In this document: positions 45,670 to 54,534 of the stretch, in pieces
Layout: every line of letters begins with the position of its first letter
Position numbering within the stretch: position 1 is the first letter of the stretch
Assembly (NCBI RefSeq): GCF_001884185.1
Contig: NZ_MAOE01000132.1
Location: 51,572 to 115,571, forward strand
From: Bacillus albus
GTDB lineage: Bacteria > Bacillota > Bacilli > Bacillales > Bacillaceae_G
DNA: 64,000 nucleotides
Direction: 5' to 3'
Position numbers and translations under genes: made by a program
The notes under the pieces: generated by a model
Told to the model about the DNA's origin: nothing
What the model saw: only the letters and a program-made list of their open reading frames with translations
Database searches by the model: none

Positions 45670-46335
45670 TTAAAATAATGTAGGAACTTGCACTACATGA
45701 TTTAGCACGTTATTTGATGCTAAACCGTTATTTACAAGGTTAACATCTATAACTTGATAAAATGCATTTCCAGTATCCGCTATTTCCCACACAGCTAAAA
45801 TAAGGTGATATCCATTTCTATCAGTAGGCACACTTGCTTCATGTGTTACCGAAGTTCCTGGTCTAGCTCCTCCATCATTTTTTACATAGAATGGTACTAA
45901 ATCTAAATCAGATCTTGTTAAAGGTTTATTTGGATTCCAATCTTTTTTCGTAATATAGTATTTCCATTCTTTCGTACTATGAGGTGCGGTTAATTTCCAC
46001 TTAAATGTATTCGCGCCGCCGTTTAACGTAACTTTCTTCCACCTATCAACTGTTTGAACGTCTAAAGCAGGGAAATGGCCAGCTCCTGCAATTTGTCCAT
46101 CAGAAGGTCCTAATTGCGGGAATCCACCTATTCCTTCTACACTTTGCGGCTCATATTGAATTGGTCCGCAGTTTACATTTACCCCTTGCTTACATAAATA
46201 AGAACGGCTTGCTGGTGATTCAACGTATCCATGAGCGGAAGCTTTTTCTGAAAAACCGAAAGTTAACAATCCCGTAAGTAATATGCCACCACTTAATATA
46301 ACTTTCTTCACCTTCTGTAAACCTTTCGTTTTCAT
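45670..46335 (-). CDS. AA10 lytic polysaccharide monooxygenase (chitin-binding protein)
   Basis: 221 residues with AAAGGGGATG before the ATG. The signal peptide ends at KASA, exposing His35 as the mature N terminus (HGYVESPASRSYLCK), the first half of the copper histidine brace. The second histidine is in LTAPHSTKEWKYY. CGPIQYEPQSVEG and GHFPALD follow the usual order, and the C terminus has YHLILAVWEIADTGNAFYQV. Single-domain AA10 enzymes oxidatively cleave crystalline chitin. No attached binding module is present. With the broken GH8 chitosanase it hints at a former chitin/chitosan-use set. Confidence 0.95.
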   Translation of the reverse strand: MKTKGLQKVKKVILSGGILLTGLLTFGFSEKASAHGYVESPASRSYLCKQGVNVNCGPIQYEPQSVEGIGGFPQLGPSDGQIAGAGHFPALDVQTVDRWKKVTLNGGANTFKWKLTAPHSTKEWKYYITKKDWNPNKPLTRSDLDLVPFYVKNDGGARPGTSVTHEASVPTDRNGYHLILAVWEIADTGNAFYQVIDVNLVNNGLASNNVLNHVVQVPTLF

Positions 46336-46553
46336 TTCGTCATCCCCTTTCCCATAATAAAGCGAAAATAACTATAGTTGCCTAGTCATCTTCTCTACAT
46401 CCATTATAAGTCGAGGAGCATAATGAAAAGAAGCCTCTAAAAACTTTCTCAAATTCAATTAGTACATTAAATAAATTTTATTGATACATTCAAATAACAC
46501 CGCTAGAGAAATATAGACGGTGTTAAATAAATTACGAAATTGGCAAAGTTAGT

Positions 46554-47069
46554 CTAGTTATCAAATAGCCCTCTCCCTCTCAGATTTGCGGAAACTGGCT
46601 CCTTTCCGATTTCACGTGCCCATATAGATAACTGGCCGATATGATGGATTTCGTGGACAATGACATGACGTATTAACTCTCCGTGTGTACATTCAATGAC
46701 TCGGCGCCTAATTGGTGCATCTCTTGAGCTAATCGGCTCTTCATTGAAGTCAGCTTTTGAAAGTTTCCAAGAATCCATTTCATTTGTCCAAGAGGTCACA
46801 AATGGCTTCACTTTCCCGTGGTATTGAGCTGAAAGATTTTTCACTTTTTGTAAGCTGGCATACTCTTCAAACAATGGCTCCTCAGGCACTGATTCACCAC
46901 GCAACCCTAAGATCCACATATATTCCACATCTACAATATGAAATAGGGTATGTAGTATACTGCCAAATCCACCGACCCTTTTCTTTACCAGTTCTTCGGT
47001 CGATATGTCTTCGCACCATATAAACCAATCATCACGAACTTGCCAGTTATATCGAAACAGTTTCAACAT
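46554..47069 (-). CDS. DinB family protein
   Basis: 171 residues from ATG 47069 (GGAGGT 8 bases upstream). It has the DinB four-helix bundle with its metal triad: SILHTLFHIVDVEYMWI near residue 40 and RHVIVHEIHHIGQLSIWARE near residue 140. The start LFRYNWQVRDDWFIWCEDI is typical of the Bacillus branch. These proteins use bacillithiol-type or other cofactors or remain uncharacterised; damage induction gave the name. Monocistronic. Confidence 0.87.
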   Translation of the reverse strand: MLKLFRYNWQVRDDWFIWCEDISTEELVKKRVGGFGSILHTLFHIVDVEYMWILGLRGESVPEEPLFEEYASLQKVKNLSAQYHGKVKPFVTSWTNEMDSWKLSKADFNEEPISSRDAPIRRRVIECTHGELIRHVIVHEIHHIGQLSIWAREIGKEPVSANLRGRGLFDN

Positions 47070-47220
47070 CACAGCAACCTCCATCTTTTAGATTAACATT
47101 TTATATTCACCAAAAGAATTCAAAATTCCTATTTAAGTAATACCTCTTATACAACTGTTAAAACCTTATACAAATTGGCCCTCAAATTGAACATTCAATA
47201 TGAAGTTAATGAATGAAAAG

Positions 47221-47252
47221 AAAACCCCTATTATACAGGGGTTTTTCAATCT
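47221..47252. terminator. Hairpin terminator between the DinB and GNAT genes
   Basis: A 9-bp perfect stem (47221-47229 with 47237-47245) flanked by A and T runs. It probably ends the minus-strand GNAT transcript. Confidence 0.75.
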
Positions 47253-47324
47253 TTTTACAAATCAATACTCAGACCTAATAACAGATTTTTCGTTTGAAAA
47301 TATCCCTCTTTTTAAATAAAAATA

Positions 47325-47828
47325 CTAAATCATTTTATAATAAATAACCGTTGCATCTAAATTACCATTTGGAGATATTGCGTATTCTGGTATTTTTCCA
47401 ACTTCTTTATAGTCTAATGATTTATACAATCTATTAGAAGGGTCTCCTTCTCTCGTATCTAGCACTATAAGAGACCTATTTTCTTGCTTTGCTTTTTCCT
47501 CTGCTTTTTGCATAAGCGAACGTCCAATGCCGTTACGTCTAAAGTTCGGGTGAGTCATTAACTTGCAAATTTCAGCTCTATGAATCCCATTAGGCTTTGT
47601 AACTAAATGTAATTGAATACTCCCTGCCACTTCATTATTTATTTTAGCAACATACAAGATCACTTCTGGTGCTAAAACAGTTTCCCAATACTTCGCTGAT
47701 TCTATTTGTTCCAGTGGAGGTAAAAAACCAATTGACGCCCCATCATCTACAACCGTTTTCAAAAGTTTAGAAAGCTCTTCCACATCATCTTTTATTTGCT
47801 TAATTTCTTCAATTACTACATTTTGCAT
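47325..47828 (-). CDS. GNAT family N-acetyltransferase
   Basis: 167 residues. N-terminal QIKDDVEELSKLLKTVVDDG leads to AGSIQLHLVTKPNGIHRAEI, the acetyl-CoA loop LMTHPNFRRNGIGRSLMQKA (R-x-x-G-I-G), and VLDTREGDPSNRLYKSLDYK. This arrangement is close to the Bacillus acetyltransferases that act on amino compounds. Substrate unknown. AAGGGGG lies before the ATG. Confidence 0.87.
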   Translation of the reverse strand: MQNVVIEEIKQIKDDVEELSKLLKTVVDDGASIGFLPPLEQIESAKYWETVLAPEVILYVAKINNEVAGSIQLHLVTKPNGIHRAEICKLMTHPNFRRNGIGRSLMQKAEEKAKQENRSLIVLDTREGDPSNRLYKSLDYKEVGKIPEYAISPNGNLDATVIYYKMI

Positions 47829-47889
47829 TACTAATCCCCCTTTTGTTTCATTGTACCAATTTTAAACGAAGGAACAATGAAATACTAAG

Positions 47890-47976
47890 ATGAAATTATT
47901 AGAATCTATAATTGGTAAAAGCATATACAAAATTCTTTCTGATGTAGAGAAATCAATTTATAAAGACTTAGAATAA
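47890..47976 (+). CDS. Possible 28-residue peptide
   Basis: An ATG at 47890 opens KLLESIIGKSIYKILSDVE followed by KSIYKDLE before a TAA. The peptide would be amphipathic and helical. The nearest purine-rich site (GAAGGAA) is about 15 bases upstream, which is too far for efficient initiation. A terminator follows at 48006. It may be a small peptide gene, a gene remnant or chance. Confidence 0.25.
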   Translation: MKLLESIIGKSIYKILSDVEKSIYKDLE

Positions 47977-48005
47977 TTAAAGTGAATACAAATTTAATTT
48001 CACAT

Positions 48006-48042
48006 AAAAAACGTTTTAAACATAAAGTTTAAAACGTTTTTT
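48006..48042. terminator. Strong terminator of the CMD-family gene
   Basis: A 16-bp perfect stem (48006-48021 with 48027-48042) with a 5-nt loop and T tract; just past the gene ending at 48048 on the minus strand. Confidence 0.88.
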
Positions 48043-48047
48043 TCTAT

Positions 48048-48413
48048 TCAATGCTTTTGATTTTTCAGTTCTGTTAAACATTCCTGTACTAAAGTTACCG
48101 CTTGACTCATTGCAGCTCCGCCAGCAAATGCTGCTGATACCCCACACGCTTCCAGAATTTCTTTATCTGAACACCCTTGATCAAGGCAACCTTTTGTATG
48201 ATAAACGGTACAATATTCATCTTGCGTTGCTAGACTAATTCCTAATGCGATAAGTTGTTTTTCCCTTTTTGTTAAAGCACCCTCTTGAAAACAAGCTTGC
48301 GTAAATGCATTATATGTTTCAGCAATTTCAGGAATTTGGTTTGTAAAGCTACCGATTCCTTCTTTATAATGATGTAAAACGTCATTTACTGAACTATGTT
48401 GTTCGTGTTCCAT
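48048..48413 (-). CDS. Carboxymuconolactone decarboxylase (CMD/AhpD-like) family protein
   Basis: 121 residues of the small all-helical CMD fold. ALTKREKQLIALGISLATQD leads to the active-site helix EYCTVYHTKGCLDQGCSDKE. The usual CxxC of AhpD is reduced to CxxY-H here, with two extra cysteines a little later. Such proteins often act in peroxide or thiol chemistry, but the changed motif leaves activity uncertain. A His-rich start (EHEQHSSVNDVLHHYK). Monocistronic. Confidence 0.85.
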   Translation of the reverse strand: MEHEQHSSVNDVLHHYKEGIGSFTNQIPEIAETYNAFTQACFQEGALTKREKQLIALGISLATQDEYCTVYHTKGCLDQGCSDKEILEACGVSAAFAGGAAMSQAVTLVQECLTELKNQKH

Positions 48414-48515
48414 CTTATTATTACCCCCATTTCAGTTATGTGTACCTATTGTAGTATGTGATGAATAGAAGGCAATATACCCCTTTGAATAAAAAGAATA
48501 TTCTGTTTATTTAAA

Positions 48516-50006
48516 TTACAATTTTAGGCTGTCATCCACTACTGTTTGTTCTTTATAATTTTTCCTTTCAATTTCTTTACTTCTTTCTTCCCAAAATGTT
48601 AAATCTTCAATTCCCACATTTTTAGGGTCAAATACTGGATCTTTCCCTTCTTTTTTCTGTGCTTCATAATCTTTTAACACTTTTAATGCGATTTTACTTA
48701 ATAGTAGAATCGCGATTAAGTTTAACCAAGCCATACTACCGATTCCTAAATCTCCAAGATTCCATAAAAGCGACGCTGATTCTACGCTACCGATGTAAAC
48801 CATAATTAAAAATCCAATTTTTAAAACTGGTTTTAACCAGCCATGTTTAAGTTCACGATCTAAATAAGTAAGTGTCGTTTCAGCGATATAGTAGTATGCG
48901 AGTAAAGTTGTAAATGCGAAGAAGAAAATTGCGATTGAAATGAATAACGGACCAAACCCAGTCATAACAGTTTCAACTGCTTGTTGAGTATAGATTGGAC
49001 CTGCATCAACATTCCCTATATTTTTTACAATAGCGCTTTTCCCTTCAGGTATAACATTATACATACCTGTTATTAATATCATAAGAGCTGTCGCTGTACA
49101 TACAACAATTGTATCGATATAAACGGAAAATGCTTGAACTAACCCTTGTTTTGCTGGGTGAGATACTTCAGCAGCAGCGGAGCTATACGTCGCTTCTCCA
49201 ACGCCAGCTACATTTGAAAATACAGCACGCTTTACGCCCCATGCGATTGCTGCACCGACGATTCCGCCAAACATTTCATTTACACCAAAAGCACTAGAGA
49301 ATATTAAAGCGAACATACTAGGAATTTCTGTTACATTCGCAATTAATACGATACATGTAACAATTACATAACCAATTGCCATAAATGGAACAAGCATTTG
49401 CGAAACGCCAGCAATTCTCTTTACACCGCCAAAAATGATTGCTGCTAATAATACGACTAATAATAAACCAGTTATATATTTACTAATACCGTTAGAGTTT
49501 TCAAATCCAACTGCAATACTACTAGATTGAATACCTGGTAATAAAACGCCATATGAAAGTGTTACAACGACTGCTACAATAACTGCAAACCATTTCATTT
49601 TCAAGCCTTTTTCAATGAAATATGGTGTACCACCGCGATATTCATTTCCGACTTTACTTTTATACACTTGAGATAATGTTGATTCAACAAATGCACTTGC
49701 TGCCCCTAAAAGAGCCATTATCCACATCCAAAATACAGCTCCAGGTCCGCCAAAAGCGATAGCTGTCGCGACCCCTGCAATATTACCTATTCCAACCCTA
49801 CCTGATAAAGCTAAACAAAATGCTTGAAAGGATGAAATTCCCGTCTCCGAGCTTTTCCCTTCAAATAATAGTTTAATCATCTCTTTAAAATAACGAATTT
49901 GTAGAAAACGAGTTGCAATTGTAAAATACACGCCTGCTCCTAATGCAAAAACAACTAACCCAATACTCCATACTTGCCCTACTAACCACTCTACTAATTG
50001 CTCCAT
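48516..50006 (-). CDS. Sodium:alanine symporter family protein (AgcS)
   Basis: 496 residues from ATG 50006 (AGGGGG 6 bases upstream). About eleven helices with the family landmarks SSFQAFCLALSGRVGIGNIA followed by GVATAIAFGGPGAVFWMWIM, then VFSNVAGVGEATYSSAAAEV with SHPAKQGLVQAFSVYIDTIV. AgcS carriers take up alanine, glycine or related small amino acids with Na+. Its place after the hydroxyproline operon suggests uptake of hydroxyproline or proline, though the 130-base gap with a hairpin means it may be separately or only partly cotranscribed. Confidence 0.88.
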   Translation of the reverse strand: MEQLVEWLVGQVWSIGLVVFALGAGVYFTIATRFLQIRYFKEMIKLLFEGKSSETGISSFQAFCLALSGRVGIGNIAGVATAIAFGGPGAVFWMWIMALLGAASAFVESTLSQVYKSKVGNEYRGGTPYFIEKGLKMKWFAVIVAVVVTLSYGVLLPGIQSSSIAVGFENSNGISKYITGLLLVVLLAAIIFGGVKRIAGVSQMLVPFMAIGYVIVTCIVLIANVTEIPSMFALIFSSAFGVNEMFGGIVGAAIAWGVKRAVFSNVAGVGEATYSSAAAEVSHPAKQGLVQAFSVYIDTIVVCTATALMILITGMYNVIPEGKSAIVKNIGNVDAGPIYTQQAVETVMTGFGPLFISIAIFFFAFTTLLAYYYIAETTLTYLDRELKHGWLKPVLKIGFLIMVYIGSVESASLLWNLGDLGIGSMAWLNLIAILLLSKIALKVLKDYEAQKKEGKDPVFDPKNVGIEDLTFWEERSKEIERKNYKEQTVVDDSLKL

Positions 50007-50055
50007 CCAAATCCCCCTTATCATTCTTTTGAAAGCTATTTTATATATAAGAAAA

Positions 50056-50092
50056 CGGACAACTATTATGAACTCTTCCAGTTGTCCGCATC
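50056..50092 (-). terminator. Hairpin between the ALDH gene and the symporter gene
   Basis: A 9-bp perfect stem (50056-50064 with 50080-50088) followed by TTTTC on the minus strand. It may end the hydroxyproline operon or reduce read-through into the symporter gene. Confidence 0.65.
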
Positions 50093-50136
50093 TCTTATTA
50101 TTTCATCACTCTATTTATTAATAGTTAGATTCTCTA

Positions 50137-51621
50137 TTACTTTATATTCACCCAAACACTTTTCACTTCTGTATAGTTATCAAGCGCATATGAACCTAAC
50201 TCACGACCGATACCAGATTGTTTAAATCCACCAAATGGTGCAGCTGCATTTTCTAAATTATAATCATTAATCCATACTGTTCCTGCTTTTAGTTTATTGG
50301 CAACTTGGTGTCCTGTTTTAATATTTTGTGTCCATACGCCTGCAGCGAGTCCGTATGAAGAGCGATTTGCTCTTTCGATTACCTCTTCCGTTGAATCAAA
50401 TGGAAGTACAACGACAACTGGCCCGAATATTTCTTCCTTAACTATCGTCATATCGTCAGTAACATCTGTGAATACCGTTGGCTGTACAAAATACCCTTTT
50501 TCAAATGCACGTTCACCACCAGCAGCAACAGTAGCACCTTCAGCTTTCCCTTGTTCAATGTAATGTAGCACACGCTCTTGTTGCTTTTTAGATACGAGCG
50601 GACCCATTTCCGTCTCCTTCTCCATTCCTGCTCCAAGTTTCACGTTATTCGCCATTTTCACTAGTTCATTTACGACTGTTTCGTAATGTTTTCGGTGAAC
50701 GAACACGCGAGAACCGGCACTACAATTTTGGCCATGATTATACATAATACCTTGGAATGCACCGTTAATCGCCTCTTCTAAATCAGCGTCTTCTAAAATG
50801 ATATTTGGTGATTTACCTCCAAGTTCTAACGTTACATGTTTAATAGTTTCTGCAGATTGACGCATAATATATTTCCCTGTAACAGTTGAACCTGTGAAGG
50901 CTACCTTATCAATATCATGATGGTTTACGATAGCGGCTCCTGCTACAGGACCAAAACCTGGAACAAAGTTTACGACACCATCTGGAAAACCTGCTTCTTT
51001 AAAAAGTTTCGCTGTATATAATAACGATAAAGGCGTTTGTTCTGCTGGTTTTAATACGATTGTACAACCTGTTGCGAGTGCAGCTCCCATTTTCCAAGAA
51101 GACATGACGAGCGGAAAATTCCAAGGAATAATTTGACCTACAACACCGACAGGTTCATGGCGTGTGTAATTTAAGTAATCTTTTGAAATCGGAATTGTTT
51201 GCCCGATAATTTTTGTAGCCCATCCCGCGTAATAACGATAATTTTCTACTGTTGCTGCAATATCATCATCTAGTGCTACTTGATACGGTTTCCCGTTATC
51301 CAGTGCTTCTAACTGCGCTAATTCTTCTCCATGATCTTCAATTAAGTCTGCTAATTTATAAATAAGATGCGCTCTTTCAGCAGTAGTCATTTCTGCCCAA
51401 GGTCCTGATTCAAATGCAGTTCTTGCTGCTTTAACTGCGGCATCAATATCCTCTTCTTGCGCTTCGCATACGACAGCTAGAACATCTTCTGTTGCTGGAT
51501 TATATGTCTCAAATGTCTTCCCGCTAATGGAAGGAACAAATTCACCATTAATAAACATTTTAATTTCTTCATTTAAAAACGCTTTCACTCTTGGTCTCAG
51601 TTCAATGTTTGTCGTTAACAT
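50137..51621 (-). CDS. Aldehyde dehydrogenase, probable 2-oxoglutarate semialdehyde dehydrogenase
   Basis: 494 residues with GGAGGAGGG ahead of the ATG. All ALDH motifs are present: IIPWNFPLVMSSWKMGAALA, the glutamate motif VTLELGGKSPNIIL, the catalytic Cys in YNHGQNCSAGSRVFVH, and the cofactor loop EEIFGPVVVVLPF. In hydroxyproline catabolism this step oxidises 2-oxoglutarate semialdehyde to 2-oxoglutarate with NAD(P)+. The assignment rests on the neighbouring genes, because sequence alone would allow betaine-aldehyde-type substrates. Last gene of the tightly packed operon; 18 bases separate it from the DapA-like gene. Confidence 0.88.
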   Translation of the reverse strand: MLTTNIELRPRVKAFLNEEIKMFINGEFVPSISGKTFETYNPATEDVLAVVCEAQEEDIDAAVKAARTAFESGPWAEMTTAERAHLIYKLADLIEDHGEELAQLEALDNGKPYQVALDDDIAATVENYRYYAGWATKIIGQTIPISKDYLNYTRHEPVGVVGQIIPWNFPLVMSSWKMGAALATGCTIVLKPAEQTPLSLLYTAKLFKEAGFPDGVVNFVPGFGPVAGAAIVNHHDIDKVAFTGSTVTGKYIMRQSAETIKHVTLELGGKSPNIILEDADLEEAINGAFQGIMYNHGQNCSAGSRVFVHRKHYETVVNELVKMANNVKLGAGMEKETEMGPLVSKKQQERVLHYIEQGKAEGATVAAGGERAFEKGYFVQPTVFTDVTDDMTIVKEEIFGPVVVVLPFDSTEEVIERANRSSYGLAAGVWTQNIKTGHQVANKLKAGTVWINDYNLENAAAPFGGFKQSGIGRELGSYALDNYTEVKSVWVNIK

Positions 51622-51639
51622 ATAGACCCTCCTCCTTAT

Positions 51640-52536
51640 TTAAACAGCTGCATGAGCTGCAATTTTTGAAATAATCGTTTGAAGTTTTTGATCTTCTTCT
51701 TCAGTTAATCCAAGTCTTGGATAACGAGAAGGTCCCCCGGCTTGCCCGTGTAATTCCATTGAGCGTTTAACGATTTGTACATATTTTCCTGATCCTTCAA
51801 GAAACTCACAAAGTGGTAAAATAGCATCGTTAATTTCCCAAGCTTTTTCTAATTCACCATTTTGGAAATGCTCATACATTTTCGTAACAAGTCCCGGTAC
51901 GATATTTCCGGCTACCGAAACCCATCCTGTCGCACCGACTAAATAAGATTCCATAACTAAATCTTCAGATCCACAGAATACTTGAAAAGCACCTTCGCCT
52001 TGTCTTACTAAATCTCTAGCTTTTCGAATATCCCCGCTAGATTCTTTAATATGTGTAACATTCTCACATTCTTTTCCAATGCGTAACATGAGCTCCGTAC
52101 TCATATCAACACCAGATGTAAACGGGTTATTGTATAACATAATTGGTATATTTACAGCGTTTGAGATTTCTTTAAAATGAATATAAATTTCCTCTTCTTT
52201 CGGTTTACAATAGTACGAGTTAATAATTAATGCACAATCCGCTCCGTGTGCTTCGGCATGTTTCGTATATTCAATCGTCTCTTTCGTCGTTTCTGATGCA
52301 GTTCCAACAATAACTGGAATACGTCCATCAACTTCTTTTAATACTGTTTCTACCATTTTAAATCGTTCTTCTTTTGATAAACTAACAAACTCCCCTGTAC
52401 TTCCATTAATAATAATGCCAGCTACTTTTTGCTCAATAAAATAGTTTACGTTTTGTTTTACACCGTCCCAATTAATTTCTTGCAACTCATCCATCGGTGT
52501 GATTAATACTGGAAATGCCCCTTTAATTTTTTTCAT
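51640..52536 (-). CDS. DapA-family lyase, probable pyrroline-4-hydroxy-2-carboxylate deaminase
   Basis: 298 residues from ATG 52536 (AAAGGGAG upstream). KIKGAFPVLITPMDE and AGIIINGSTGEFVSLSKEER are the usual DapA/NAL superfamily starts. The tyrosine is in IMLYNNPFTSGVD and the Schiff-base lysine in NVTHIKESSGDIRKA. Because dapA itself belongs to lysine synthesis and this gene sits among hydroxyproline genes, its likely reaction is deamination and dehydration of 1-pyrroline-4-hydroxy-2-carboxylate to 2-oxoglutarate semialdehyde. The function is therefore context-based. Confidence 0.88.
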   Translation of the reverse strand: MKKIKGAFPVLITPMDELQEINWDGVKQNVNYFIEQKVAGIIINGSTGEFVSLSKEERFKMVETVLKEVDGRIPVIVGTASETTKETIEYTKHAEAHGADCALIINSYYCKPKEEEIYIHFKEISNAVNIPIMLYNNPFTSGVDMSTELMLRIGKECENVTHIKESSGDIRKARDLVRQGEGAFQVFCGSEDLVMESYLVGATGWVSVAGNIVPGLVTKMYEHFQNGELEKAWEINDAILPLCEFLEGSGKYVQIVKRSMELHGQAGGPSRYPRLGLTEEEDQKLQTIISKIAAHAAV

Positions 52537-52558
52537 ATTTATCTCTCCCTTTGCCATT

Positions 52559-53500
52559 TTATTTTAATAAAAATCCTGTCGGAAACGGATCTGTAGGGTC
52601 TAATAGAAACGTCTGCATCCCTGTAATAAACCCTCTACTTTCAAAACGGAAAATGTAACCCGTTTCTTCCTTCTTCACTTTTTCAACAGTTATAAAGCTA
52701 TTAAATATACTTTCATTTATAAAAGGTTTATCCGCCATATAATCATTTTTAAATAATGTATGAACAAAAGACACAATAGTAGAGACAAACCCTGGCGAAC
52801 GTACGATGAAGTTATCTTCATGAAATGTAATCGACTTTATATGGTTCTTTTCTTTCTGCGAAGAATCTACTAAAATAAGTCTTTTAATAAGTGATTGTTT
52901 TTGTATAGCTTGTAGTGTAGCTTCTCCCCATTTTTTTAATTCAGAAATATTTTCAATACGAATTTCTGGCGAATACGCACCTTTTTCTACAACTGCATAT
53001 ACTTTATCTGCCTGGATGAGAGAGTAACTTAAATTACCTACTTGTAAATTTTTCTCAATCATATAACATAGTTTGCTTTCAAACGAAACAGACACAACTT
53101 CATCATTCTCTACATGCGCAAGGACTGAGAATATGCCAGATAACGTTTCGATTTTGTATTGATTCGTCTCTCTCTTTTTTAAATACCCGCTTTCTAGTAA
53201 CATCGTTATGACTGCGACAATACCTCCATAATGAAGAGGAATGGATCCTTCATGATTAAAAAATAATACAGCTGCATCGACTTTCGAATGAATAGAAGGA
53301 ACGACGATACATCCATTTAAACCGATAAAACCACGCGGTTCATTTAATAAAAGCTGCATTTCATCTGCTAATTCATTTGAGAATTGTTCGTTTAATTGTT
53401 CTAAATTGTAGTAGTACTTACATGGTACATCTTTCATTACACGAAATGCCTCGCCATTTACGTGTACGTCTACTGCTGTATACATTTTTTGAATGTTCAT
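52559..53500 (-). CDS. Proline-racemase-fold protein lacking both catalytic cysteines
   Basis: 313 residues, clearly homologous to its upstream neighbour: AVDVHVNGEAFRVMKD, LLLNEPRGFIGLNGCIV and QTFLLDPTDPFPTGFLL match. Yet the first catalytic Cys region, MCGH in active members, reads LHYG (residues 89-92), and the second, SPCGTGT, reads SPGFVST (Gly at 237). The His of MCGH is gone too. It is full length with healthy codon use and a four-base overlap with the epimerase gene, so it is probably translated. It may be a scaffold, partner or ligand-binding protein. Racemase activity by the two-base mechanism is not possible. Confidence 0.85.
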   Translation of the reverse strand: MNIQKMYTAVDVHVNGEAFRVMKDVPCKYYYNLEQLNEQFSNELADEMQLLLNEPRGFIGLNGCIVVPSIHSKVDAAVLFFNHEGSIPLHYGGIVAVITMLLESGYLKKRETNQYKIETLSGIFSVLAHVENDEVVSVSFESKLCYMIEKNLQVGNLSYSLIQADKVYAVVEKGAYSPEIRIENISELKKWGEATLQAIQKQSLIKRLILVDSSQKEKNHIKSITFHEDNFIVRSPGFVSTIVSFVHTLFKNDYMADKPFINESIFNSFITVEKVKKEETGYIFRFESRGFITGMQTFLLDPTDPFPTGFLLK

Positions 53501-54534
53501 TTTACATCCTCCGTTTCATGTTCCATCGGCGGAATTAGCAAAAAGCCTTCTTTCAGCGGATCCTTTTCATTGTAAAAAAATCTATGCATACCCATAAGCC
53601 AGGCTGAACCTGTAATTTTCGTTACGACAGCTTCAATATTTTCAACATTTGTCGTATTGATGACGCTTCCTTTAAATAGAGAGCCAACGATACTTTCGTG
53701 AATAAACTCTTCATTCATCTCGATTTTTTGATTTGCGTATAATACAGCTAACTTTGCTGATGTTCCTGTACCACATGGAGAACGATCAATTCCTCCTGGC
53801 GGAACGACAACTGTATTTTTTACATGAGCGCTTTCATGAGTAGGATCTGTATAAAATTCAACATGAGTTAATCCTCTAATAAACGAATACTGCGGATGAA
53901 TGATTTCAAATTTCTCATTTATGATATTTCTAATATGAATTGCTTTATCAATAATTGTAGATGCATTTTCCGGTACTAACTCTAACCCTACTGATTTCGC
54001 ATCGATAATGGCATAGAAATTTCCTCCATACGCAATATCAGCCTCTACAGTTCCAATGTCTTCGACGTCTACCGTAATGTTTTTCAATAAAAAAGCTGGT
54101 ATGTTACAAAAGGATACTTCTTTCGCTTTTCCATCTCGAACAAAGATATCCACTTCAACTAGGCCGGCTGGCGTATCTAACTTTAACGAAGTAATTGGCT
54201 CAACTACCGGAATTAAACCTGATTCAATTAAAGCTGTACATACACCAATTGTATCGTGACCACACATTGGTAAATATCCGCCTGTCTCTATGTATATAAC
54301 ACCAATATCGGCATCAGGGTGACATGGATCTGTTAATAGTGCTCCGGACATTACATCGTGACCACGCGGTTCATTCATTAACAATTTGCGAATCCAGTCA
54401 TACTCCTTTTTCATATGTAACATCTTCTCTGCCATCGTCTCTCCAATTAACTTTGGCAGTCCGCTAATCAATGTTCTCGTTGGATTCCCGCCCGTATGTG
54501 TATCAATTGTCGTAAAGACTCTTTGTGACCTCAT
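53497..54534 (-). CDS. 4-hydroxyproline 2-epimerase (proline racemase family)
   Basis: 345 residues. Both catalytic cysteines of the two-base mechanism are present: Cys91 in YLPMCGHDTIGV and Cys254 in DRSPCGTGTSAK. FTTIDTHTGGNPTRTLISG and LLMNEPRGHDVMSGALL are family hallmarks. The enzyme interconverts trans-4-hydroxy-L-proline and cis-4-hydroxy-D-proline, the first step of the pathway. Hydroxyproline rather than proline specificity is inferred from the neighbouring dehydrogenase and deaminase genes. It overlaps both neighbours by four bases (translational coupling). Confidence 0.92.
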   Translation of the reverse strand: MRSQRVFTTIDTHTGGNPTRTLISGLPKLIGETMAEKMLHMKKEYDWIRKLLMNEPRGHDVMSGALLTDPCHPDADIGVIYIETGGYLPMCGHDTIGVCTALIESGLIPVVEPITSLKLDTPAGLVEVDIFVRDGKAKEVSFCNIPAFLLKNITVDVEDIGTVEADIAYGGNFYAIIDAKSVGLELVPENASTIIDKAIHIRNIINEKFEIIHPQYSFIRGLTHVEFYTDPTHESAHVKNTVVVPPGGIDRSPCGTGTSAKLAVLYANQKIEMNEEFIHESIVGSLFKGSVINTTNVENIEAVVTKITGSAWLMGMHRFFYNEKDPLKEGFLLIPPMEHETEDVK

